From the NCBI RefSeq assembly GCF_001905545.1, contig NZ_LIPD01000002.1, positions 310,001 through 374,000 of the forward strand: DNA of 64,000 nucleotides, given 5' to 3'. The notes beneath the pieces are model-generated. The model saw nothing but the letters and a program-made list of their open reading frames with translations, did not search any database and had not been told where the DNA came from. This stretch comes from Streptomyces sp. CB02056 (GTDB lineage Bacteria; Actinomycetota; Actinomycetes; Streptomycetales; Streptomycetaceae). The position numbers were made by a program, and so were the translations under genes. The number at the start of each line of letters is the position of its first letter. The first letter of the stretch is position 1. This document shows positions 24,669 to 31,935 of this stretch, in pieces.

Positions 24669-27600
24669 GTGACCGCCGTGCTCAGCCATCCCGACCAGCT
24701 CAAGGAGCTGCTCGGCATCCCGTTCAACCGGGAGCAGATGGCGGCCATCGGAGCCCCCCTGGAGCCGGCCGTGATCGTCGCCGGCGCGGGCTCCGGCAAG
24801 ACCACGGTGATGGCCGCCCGGGTGGTCTGGCTGGTCGGCTCCGGCGCCGTGCGGCCCGAGGAGGTGCTCGGCCTCACCTTCACCAACAAGGCCGCCGGCG
24901 AGCTCTCCGAGCGGGTGCGTGCCTCCCTCCTGCGGGCCGGGGTCGTCGACCGGGACGGCGCCGAGCCGCTCGGAGACCCGGAGATCTCCACCTACCACGC
25001 CTTCGCCGGGCGCCTGCTCAAGGAGCACGGCCTGCGGATCGGCATCGAGCCGGACGTCCGGCTGCTCGCCGACGCCACCCGCTTCCAGCTCGCCGCCAAG
25101 GTGCTGCGCACCGCCCGTGGCCCGTTCCCCGCCCTCACCGGCACCTTCGCCAACCTGGTCGCCGACCTGACCGCACTGGACGGCGAGCTCGCCGAGCACC
25201 TGGTCGAGCCGCAGACCCTGCGCGAGTTCGACGAGCGGCTGCTGGACACCCTCGCCACCGTCAAGCTCACCAACGACGACCTGCGGGCCGTCCCGGCCAC
25301 CGCCCGGGCCCGGCTGGAGCTGCTGCGCCTCGTCGAGGACTACCGGCGCCGCAAGCGCTCCGCCGGGCTGATGGACTTCGGCGACCAGATCGCCGCCGCC
25401 GCCCGCCTCGCCCAGCAGCGCCCGGAGGTCGGCGAGCTGCTGCGCGGCCAGTTCAAGGTGGTGCTGCTGGACGAGTACCAGGACACCTCGGTCGCCCAGC
25501 GGCTGATGCTGGCCGGCCTGTTCGGCGCCCCCGGTGACGGAACCGGCACCGGCAGCGGCCACCCGGTGACCGCCGTCGGCGACCCCTGCCAGGCGATCTA
25601 CGGCTGGCGCGGCGCCTCGGTGGCCAACCTCGACGAGTTCCCCCGGCACTTCCCGAAGGCCGACGGCCGCCCCGCCGACCGCTACGCGCTCAGCGAGAAC
25701 CGCCGCAGCGGCGGCCGCCTGCTCGCCTTCGCCAACGAACTCGCCGCCCCGCTGCGGGAGATGCACGAGGGCGTGGAGGCGCTGCGCCCGGCCCCCGGCG
25801 CCGAGCGGGACGGCTACGTGCGCGCGGCGCTGCTGCCCACCCACGCCGAGGAGGTCGACTGGCTGGCCGACTCGATCGCCCACCTGGTGCGCACCGGCAC
25901 CGCGCCCGGCCGGATCGCCGTGCTGTGCCGCGGCGGCGCGGCCTTCCCGGACATCCACGCCGCGCTGGTCGCCCGGGAGGTGCCGGTCGAGGTGGTCGGC
26001 CTCGGCGGGCTGCTGCAGCTGCCCGAGGTGGCCGACCTGGTGGCGGTCTGCGAGGTGCTGCAGGACCCGACCGCCAACGCCGCGCTGGTGCGCCTGCTGA
26101 TCGGCCCGCGCTGGCGGATCGGCCCGCGCGACCTCGCCCTGCTCGGCCGCCGGGCCGCCGACCTGGTGCGCACCGACCACCCCGAGGGCGTCGAGGCGCT
26201 GGCCGCGGCCGTCGCCGAGGCCGACCCGACCGAGGTGGTCTCGCTGGCCGACGCGGTGGAGACCTTCCTCGACGCCTCGGCCGGCGACGAGGGGAAGCCC
26301 GACGACCTGCCGTTCTCCGCCGAGGCGCGGGTGCGCTTCGCCCGGCTCGCCGCCGAGCTGCGCGACCTGCGCCGCTCGCTCGCCGACCCGCTGATGGACG
26401 TGCTGCACCGGGTGCTGTCCGTCACCGGCCTGGAGGTCGAACTCGCCGCCTCCCCACAGGCCCTGGCCGCCCGGCGGCGGGAGACCCTGCACGCCTTCCT
26501 GGACGTCGCCGCCTCCTTCGCCGACCTCGACGGCGACCCGGGCCTCGCCGCCTTCCTCGGCTTCCTGCGCGCCGCCCAGGAGTACGAGCGCGGCCTGGAC
26601 AGCAGCCTGCCCGGCGGCGAGGACACCGTGAAGGTGCTCACCGCGCACAAGTCCAAGGGCCTGGAGTGGGACGTGGTCGCCGTCCCCGGCCTGGTACGGG
26701 GCGCGTTCCCGTCGTCCAGCCCGCGCGAACGCTGGACGAGCACCAAGCGCGTGCTCCCGCACGCCCTGCGCGGCGACGCCGAAACGCTGCCCGACGTGCG
26801 CGGCGGGTGGAACGGGAAGTCGATGACGGCCTTCAAGAAGGAGCTGGCCGAGCACTCCGCCGTCGAGGAACTGCGCCTGGGCTACGTGGCGTTCACCCGC
26901 CCCCGGTCGCTGCTGCTGGCCTCCGGGCACTGGTGGGGGCCGAGCCAGAAGACCGTCCGCGGCCCGTCCGACTTCCTGGAGCGGCTGCGCGAGCACTGCG
27001 AGCGGCCCGGCGCCGGCGAGGTCGAGCACTGGGCCGAGCAGCCGGAGAAGGGCGCCGAGAACCCGGCGCTGGCCTCCCCGGTCGAGCGCCCCTGGCCGCT
27101 GCCGCTGGACCCGGCCGCCCAGCACGCCCGCCGCCGGGTCGCCGAGGTGGTGCGCGCGCGGGTGGCGGGCGCGGCGGCCCCCGAGGCCGAGGAGCTGACC
27201 TCCGAGGACCAGCGCCAGGTCGCCTCCTGGGACCGCGATCTGACCGCGCTGCTGGGCGAGTTGGAACGCTCCCGGCGCACCGCGCGGGACGTTCCGCTGC
27301 CCGCCTCGCTGTCCGCCACCCAGCTGCTGCGCCTCGCCGCCGACCCGGACGGCTTCGCGCACGAGCTGGCCCGCCCGATGCCGCGCCCCCCGCAGCCGGC
27401 GGCCCGGCGCGGCACCCGCTTCCACGCCTGGGTGCAGTCCCGGATCGAGCCGCTGCTGCTGGTCGAGCCCGGCGCGCTGCCCGGCGCCGACGACGACGGC
27501 ATCGAGGACGAGCAGGACCTGGAGCGGCTCAAGGAGGCGTTCCTGCGCACCCCGTACGCGCAGCGCAAGCCCCACCGGGTGGAGGCGCCGTTCCAGCTGG

Positions 27601-27902
27601 TGCTGGCGGGACGGGTGGTGCGGGGACGGATCGACGCGGTCTACCGGGAAGATGACGCGTTGTCGGAATCCGGTGGTGCGTCACGCTACGAAGTGGTGGA
27701 CTGGAAGACCCACCGGGAGGAGACCGCCGACCCGTTGCAGCTCGCGGTCTACCGGCTGGCCTGGGCCGAGCACGCGGGCGTCGATCCCGAGCAGGTCACG
27801 GCTTCCTTCCTGTACGTCCGCAGCGGACGGATCGTCCGTCCCGCAGGACTTCCCGACCGAAAAGAGTTGGAACGGCTCCTGATCGGGAACAGTGACTATT
27901 GA
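24669..27902 (+). CDS. adnB: AdnB-type helicase-nuclease subunit (UvrD-like)
   Basis: A 1077-aa second subunit. Walker A IVAGAGSGKTTVMAA lies near residue 38. Motifs follow: TFTNKAAGELSERV (Ia), LLDEYQDTSVAQRLML (II), VGDPCQAIYGWRGASV (III), LTAHKSKGLEWDVVAVPG (V) and LGYVAFTRPRSLL (VI). The C-terminal nuclease shows GRIDAVYRE near 985 and YEVVDWKTH near 1010. It lacks the cysteine cluster of its partner. The start is GTG at 24669; TACGGT (24657-24662) ends 6 nt upstream, so an internal leaderless promoter is possible besides readthrough from adnA. It should form a heterodimer with AdnA to unwind and resect DNA ends before RecA loading. Confidence 0.88.
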   Translation: MTAVLSHPDQLKELLGIPFNREQMAAIGAPLEPAVIVAGAGSGKTTVMAARVVWLVGSGAVRPEEVLGLTFTNKAAGELSERVRASLLRAGVVDRDGAEPLGDPEISTYHAFAGRLLKEHGLRIGIEPDVRLLADATRFQLAAKVLRTARGPFPALTGTFANLVADLTALDGELAEHLVEPQTLREFDERLLDTLATVKLTNDDLRAVPATARARLELLRLVEDYRRRKRSAGLMDFGDQIAAAARLAQQRPEVGELLRGQFKVVLLDEYQDTSVAQRLMLAGLFGAPGDGTGTGSGHPVTAVGDPCQAIYGWRGASVANLDEFPRHFPKADGRPADRYALSENRRSGGRLLAFANELAAPLREMHEGVEALRPAPGAERDGYVRAALLPTHAEEVDWLADSIAHLVRTGTAPGRIAVLCRGGAAFPDIHAALVAREVPVEVVGLGGLLQLPEVADLVAVCEVLQDPTANAALVRLLIGPRWRIGPRDLALLGRRAADLVRTDHPEGVEALAAAVAEADPTEVVSLADAVETFLDASAGDEGKPDDLPFSAEARVRFARLAAELRDLRRSLADPLMDVLHRVLSVTGLEVELAASPQALAARRRETLHAFLDVAASFADLDGDPGLAAFLGFLRAAQEYERGLDSSLPGGEDTVKVLTAHKSKGLEWDVVAVPGLVRGAFPSSSPRERWTSTKRVLPHALRGDAETLPDVRGGWNGKSMTAFKKELAEHSAVEELRLGYVAFTRPRSLLLASGHWWGPSQKTVRGPSDFLERLREHCERPGAGEVEHWAEQPEKGAENPALASPVERPWPLPLDPAAQHARRRVAEVVRARVAGAAAPEAEELTSEDQRQVASWDRDLTALLGELERSRRTARDVPLPASLSATQLLRLAADPDGFAHELARPMPRPPQPAARRGTRFHAWVQSRIEPLLLVEPGALPGADDDGIEDEQDLERLKEAFLRTPYAQRKPHRVEAPFQLVLAGRVVRGRIDAVYREDDALSESGGASRYEVVDWKTHREETADPLQLAVYRLAWAEHAGVDPEQVTASFLYVRSGRIVRPAGLPDRKELERLLIGNSDY

Positions 27903-28093
27903 GTCACACAGAGCATCCAAGTCATCACGCCAGTGCCCGAAACCTGTGCGTCATGCACGTTTCGCGCCTATTGTGGGGTCGGTAACCGGTCAACCCCCGT
28001 GCTCCGGCCGCCAGCGAGGCCCGTATTCCCTGACCCTCAGTCATCACCGCAGGTGCCCTCGGGCATCGGCGTCTTCTGCTGGAGAGACCGAAG

Positions 28094-29305
28094 TTGAGCG
28101 CGACCGGATGGATCAGAGAGCGGTTCACCGGGCCGACACCGGGGCCCGCTCCGCGCGCGACCGGCACCTGGCCGAGGACGGCGCTGGCGCTGCCGTTCAT
28201 CGGCATGGTGCTGATCGTCGCCCTCGACTACCTCAGCGGCACCGAGGTGACGGTCGAACCGGCCCTCACCGCCGTACCCGCGCTGGCCGCCGTGGTCAGC
28301 CGCCGAACCTGGTACCCGCTCGCCATCGGTCTGGGCACCGAGGCGGCGGCCTTCCTGATGGCCTTCCGCAGCGACACGCTCGGCGAATCCGTGCACGCCG
28401 CCAGCGTCTTCGCGATCCTGCTCGTCGCCGCGATCGGCTGGGTCAGCGCCACCCTGAGACTGCGCCAGGAACAGGCGTTGGCCGACGCCCAGCTGGTCGC
28501 CTCGATCGCCCGCCGGGTGCTGCTGCGGCCCGTCCCCGAACGGGTCGGCACCGTCCGGGCGGCCGTCCACTACGAGGCCGCCGCCGCGCACGCCCGGATC
28601 GGCGGCGACCTCTACGAGGTGGTCAACACCCGGCACGGGGTGCGGGCCGTGGTCGGGGACGTCCGCGGCAAGGGCCTCGGCGCGGTGGAGACGGCCGCCG
28701 CCGTGCTCGGCGCCTTCCGCGAGGCCGCCCACCAGGAGGCCGCCCTGGACCGGGTGGCCGGCTGGCTGGCCGTCAGCCTCGACCGCGCCCTGCACGAGAA
28801 CGACCACCCGGGTGTGGAGGAGGAGTTCGTCACCCTGGTGCTGATCGGCGTCCGCCCCGACGGCGCCGCGGAGATCGTCAACTGCGGCCACCCGGCCCCG
28901 CTGCTGCTGCGCGGCGGCGAGGTCAGCCCGCTCGAACTCGCCGAGACCGTACCGCCGCTGGGCGTCCTCGACCCGGCCGACGTCCGCCCGCCGGTGCACC
29001 GGCTGCTGCTCCAGGGCGAGGACCGGGTCCTGCTGTTCACCGACGGGGTGATCGAGGCCCGCGACCGCGCCGGCGTCTTCTACCCGCTCGCCGAACGCCT
29101 CCCGCGCTGCGCCGCCGGCCGCCCGGCCGACGTCCTGCAGCGCCTGCACGAGGACGTGGTGCGCCACGTCGGGCGCCAGCTCGGCGACGACGCGGCCATG
29201 CTGCTGCTCCAGTTCGACCCGCCGCCCGCGCTCGGGCCCGGAGCACCCCGGGGCGCGGCCACCGTCCACCTCCCGCAGCAGGCCGGGGTCCTGGCGCGCC
29301 ACTGA
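28094..29305 (+). CDS. PP2C-type (SpoIIE/RsbU) protein phosphatase with N-terminal membrane segments
   Basis: A 403-aa serine/threonine phosphatase. Four predicted membrane segments cover about residues 30-120. The catalytic SpoIIE domain follows: IGGDLYEVV (metal Asp) near 170, VVGDVRGKGLGAVE near 190, VNCGHPAPLLLRGGE near 278, FTDGVIEARDRAG near 315 and LGDDAAMLLL near 360. Streptomyces has dozens of these; they usually act on anti-anti-sigma factors. The start is TTG at 28094, with GGAGAG 7 nt upstream. The 190-nt upstream gap has a TATTGT -10-like box (27968-27973), with the palindrome CGGTAACCG (27980-27988) just downstream. The physiological partner is unknown. Confidence 0.88.
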   Translation: MSATGWIRERFTGPTPGPAPRATGTWPRTALALPFIGMVLIVALDYLSGTEVTVEPALTAVPALAAVVSRRTWYPLAIGLGTEAAAFLMAFRSDTLGESVHAASVFAILLVAAIGWVSATLRLRQEQALADAQLVASIARRVLLRPVPERVGTVRAAVHYEAAAAHARIGGDLYEVVNTRHGVRAVVGDVRGKGLGAVETAAAVLGAFREAAHQEAALDRVAGWLAVSLDRALHENDHPGVEEEFVTLVLIGVRPDGAAEIVNCGHPAPLLLRGGEVSPLELAETVPPLGVLDPADVRPPVHRLLLQGEDRVLLFTDGVIEARDRAGVFYPLAERLPRCAAGRPADVLQRLHEDVVRHVGRQLGDDAAMLLLQFDPPPALGPGAPRGAATVHLPQQAGVLARH

Positions 29306-29318
29306 GGACCCAGAGGCC

Positions 29319-30290
29319 CTACAGGGACACCTCGACCAGCAGCGGGCGGTGGTCCGACACCACCGCGCGCGGCGCCGCCGCCGGGCCGACCGCCGTCCGC
29401 GGCACACCGATCGCCAGCACGTGGTCGAACTGCACCGCGGGCCGGTGCGAGGGGTAGGTCGGCGTGCGCGCCAGGTCGTACCAGCCCTGCAGGCGCGGCC
29501 GCGGCTCGCGCACCCGGCGCCGGCGCGGCTCGGTCAGCGCGGGCCGGGCCCGCCGGGCCGCCCGCAGCTCGCGCACCCGCGCCCGCGGCGCGGTGCGCTC
29601 CAGCGCCGTCGCCCCACCGAGCACCGTCCGCGGCACGGCGCCGACCAGGTTGAAGTCGCCCAGCACCAGGTACGGCCGGGGCAGGTCGGCGATCCAGCGC
29701 CGGATGCCGGCCAGCTGCGCCATGTTCCAGCCGGGGACGAAGGACAGGTGCGCCGCCACCACGGTGAACGGCCCGTGCTCGCCCTCCAGGACGGCCGCCA
29801 GCGCCGCCCGCGGCTCGTCCGGCACCGGGGTCAGCCCGCGCCGCCCGGCCACCCGCAGCGGCAGCCCGAACGGGGCCGGGGCGAACCGGCGGGCCCGCCA
29901 GTGCCGCACCGGAAGCCTCGTCAGCAGCGCCGTCCCGTACGAGGGCGCGGCGCCGTCGCCGACCTCGTCCGGCCCGTACACCCGCAGGCCGACCGGACCG
30001 GACGGCTCCGGCACCCAGCCCGCGACCGGCGCCGGGCGGCCGTGCAGCGCGGCGGCGAAGCGCCAGTCCTTGGCGCCCATCGCCGCGGCGGCCAACGCCG
30101 CCTGGTCGGTGAGGCCGGAGCGCGCCTGGTGGCGGTCCACCTCCTGGAGCGCCAGCACGTCGGCGTCCAGCGCGGCCACCGCCTCGGCCAACGGCCCGCC
30201 GGGGTCGGACGGGTAGGGCCGCGGCGCGCCGTCCGGGGCGAGGGGCTGTCCGTGCAACAGGTTGAAGGTGGCGATGCGCAACTGGCTCAC
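29319..30290 (-). CDS. Endonuclease/exonuclease/phosphatase (EEP) family protein
   Basis: A 323-aa EEP-fold hydrolase. Motifs in order: RIATFNLLHGQPL at the N-terminus, LALQEVDRHQ near 47, AHLSFVPGWNMAQL near 175, LVLGDFNLVG near 204, FDHVLA near 285 and VVSDHRPLLVEV at the C-terminus. This is a complete Asn/Glu/Asp/His metal site. The substrate (DNA, phosphoinositide or sphingomyelin) cannot be told from sequence. There is no signal peptide. The start is GTG at 30290; a leaderless promoter box TACCGT lies 8 nt upstream on the minus strand. It is divergent from padR across 79 nt and convergent with the PP2C gene, with 13 nt between their stops. Confidence 0.87.
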   Translation of the reverse strand: MSQLRIATFNLLHGQPLAPDGAPRPYPSDPGGPLAEAVAALDADVLALQEVDRHQARSGLTDQAALAAAAMGAKDWRFAAALHGRPAPVAGWVPEPSGPVGLRVYGPDEVGDGAAPSYGTALLTRLPVRHWRARRFAPAPFGLPLRVAGRRGLTPVPDEPRAALAAVLEGEHGPFTVVAAHLSFVPGWNMAQLAGIRRWIADLPRPYLVLGDFNLVGAVPRTVLGGATALERTAPRARVRELRAARRARPALTEPRRRRVREPRPRLQGWYDLARTPTYPSHRPAVQFDHVLAIGVPRTAVGPAAAPRAVVSDHRPLLVEVSL

Positions 30291-30332
30291 ACCGCACGAC
30301 GGTACCCGGTCCCCGGCGGAGGGGGGCCCGGC

Positions 30333-30372
30333 TTGAGGCGGTAGGGCATACCGGGTATACATACTCGGTATG
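30333..30372 (+). promoter_or_regulatory. padR promoter and operator
   Basis: TTGAGG (30333-30338), 17 nt, then TATACA (30356-30361); the ATG at 30370 is 8 nt further, consistent with a leaderless mRNA. The interrupted palindrome CATACC...GGTATG spans 30347-30372 with TATACATA at its centre. It covers the -10 box and the start codon, so it is a likely autoregulatory PadR operator. Confidence 0.65.
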
Positions 30373-30996
30373 TCCATCCGTCACGGTCTGCTCGCCCTGC
30401 TCGACCAGGGCCCGCGCTACGGCTACCAGCTGCGCACCGAGTTCGAGGCGCGCACCGGCGCCACCTGGCCGCTCAACGTCGGGCAGGTCTACACCACGCT
30501 GTCGCGACTGGAGCGCGACGGGCTGGTCGAGCCGGCGGGGGAGGACGGCGAGGGCCACCAGTTCTACGCCGCCACCGACGCCGGCCGGGAGGAGCTGCGG
30601 TCCTGGTTCGACACCCCGGTGCCCCGGACCAACCCCCCGCGCGACGAACTGGCGATCAAGCTCGCCATGGCGGTCACCGTCCCCGGAGTGGACGTCTCCG
30701 CCGTCGTCCAGGGCCAGCGCCGGCACAGCATCAAGGCGCTCCAGGACTACACCCGGCTCAAGGGCCGCGCCCTCGCCGGCGAGAAGCGCTCCGGCGTGGT
30801 GCCCTCCGCCAGCAACGACCTCGCCTGGCTGCTCGTCCTCGACCAGCTGATCTTCCAGACCGAAGCGGAGATCCGCTGGCTCGACCACTGCGAGACCCGG
30901 CTCGCCCAGCAGGCCGAGCTCCTGCAGGCCCGCACCGCCGAGGCTGCCCGCGACGACGGTGCGCCCGCGAAACGCGGCCGCCGCCTGCGGGCCTGA
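30370..30996 (+). CDS. PadR-family transcriptional regulator
   Basis: A 208-aa regulator. The N-terminal winged helix is typical of PadR: SIRHGLLALLDQGPRYGYQLRTEFE, then the wing WPLNVGQVYTTLSRLERDGLVEP. The C-terminal Vir-C-like helical domain of about 100 residues is for dimerisation. The gene starts inside its own probable operator and lies 174 nt upstream of an ABC exporter operon. PadR repressors commonly control such exporters. It ends with an Arg/Lys-rich tail. Confidence 0.92.
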   Translation: MSIRHGLLALLDQGPRYGYQLRTEFEARTGATWPLNVGQVYTTLSRLERDGLVEPAGEDGEGHQFYAATDAGREELRSWFDTPVPRTNPPRDELAIKLAMAVTVPGVDVSAVVQGQRRHSIKALQDYTRLKGRALAGEKRSGVVPSASNDLAWLLVLDQLIFQTEAEIRWLDHCETRLAQQAELLQARTAEAARDDGAPAKRGRRLRA

Positions 30997-31084
30997 GCCA
31001 CCGCCCGAGCCCACCGCCCGAGCCCACCGCCCGAGCCCACCGCTCGAGCGCATCGCTTGAGCCCACCGCCCGAGCCCACCGCCT
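30995..31084. repeat. 13-nt tandem repeat between padR and the ABC operon
   Basis: Seven tandem copies of a 13-nt unit GAGCCCACCGCCC (the first lacks one base; the fifth is the most diverged) fill 30995-31084. Two further degenerate copies of a GAGTCCGCGCGC type follow to about 31111. The unit length is not a multiple of three and no gene reads through it. Confidence 0.8.
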
Positions 31085-31170
31085 GAGTCCGCGCGCGTGA
31101 GTCCGCGCGCCACCCGAACCACCAGGCTCGGCCCGACTCCGAGCCCACACCCAGCACAAGGGGGGAATTC

Positions 31171-31935
31171 GTGTCCCACACCCAAGAGGCCCGGCAGATG
31201 CCGGTGCTCCACCTGGAGAACGTCACCCGGGTCCACGGCCACGGCGCCGCCGAGGTCCAGGCCCTGCGCGGCGTCGACCTCAAGGTCCACCCCGGCGAGT
31301 TCGTCGCCGTCATGGGCCCCTCCGGGTCCGGCAAGTCGACCCTGCTCACCCTGGCCGGCGGCCTGGACACCCCGAGCAGCGGCCAGGTCCTGGTCGAGGG
31401 CGTCGCCCTCGGCGGCCTCAACCGCAAGAAGCTCGCCCAGGTCCGCCGCCGCTCCGTCGGCTACGTCTTCCAGGACTACAACCTGATCCCGGCGCTCACC
31501 GCCGCCGAGAACATCTCGCTGCCGCGCGAACTCGACGGGCTGTCCACCCGCGCCGCCCGCCGCGAGGCCCTCGTCGCCCTGGAGGAGCTCGGCATCCCCG
31601 AGCTCGCCGACCGGTTCCCCGACGACATGTCCGGCGGCCAGCAGCAGCGCGTCGCCATCGCCCGCGCCCTGATCGGCGACCGCCGCCTCGTCCTCGCCGA
31701 CGAGCCCACCGGCGCCCTCGACTCCACCACCGGCGAAGCCGTGCTCGCCGTCCTGCGCGCCCGCTGCGACGCCGGCGCCGCCGCCATGATGGTCACCCAC
31801 GAGGCCCGGCACGCCGCCTGGGCGGACCGGGTCGTCTTCCTGCGCGACGGCCGGATGGTCGACGAGTCCGTCAGCCAGGACGCCGCCAGCCTGCTCGTCA
31901 CCGCCGCCGGCAACGCCCTGAAGGTGGACGAGTGA
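31171..31935 (+). CDS. ABC transporter ATP-binding protein (MacB/LolD-type)
   Basis: A 254-aa ATPase of the exporter type that pairs with FtsX-like permeases. The Walker A is GPSGSGKSTL near residue 48. The Q-loop is VFQDYNLIPALTA near 97, the signature is MSGGQQQRVAIARAL near 150, the Walker B is RLVLADEPTGALD near 172 and the H-loop is MMVTHE near 207. GTG at 31171 is preceded by GGGGGGAATTC. The stop overlaps the permease start (GTGA), so the two are translationally coupled. It lies downstream of padR and probably under its control. Likely exports a peptide or lipid-like antibiotic, or senses envelope stress. Confidence 0.93.
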   Translation: MSHTQEARQMPVLHLENVTRVHGHGAAEVQALRGVDLKVHPGEFVAVMGPSGSGKSTLLTLAGGLDTPSSGQVLVEGVALGGLNRKKLAQVRRRSVGYVFQDYNLIPALTAAENISLPRELDGLSTRAARREALVALEELGIPELADRFPDDMSGGQQQRVAIARALIGDRRLVLADEPTGALDSTTGEAVLAVLRARCDAGAAAMMVTHEARHAAWADRVVFLRDGRMVDESVSQDAASLLVTAAGNALKVDE

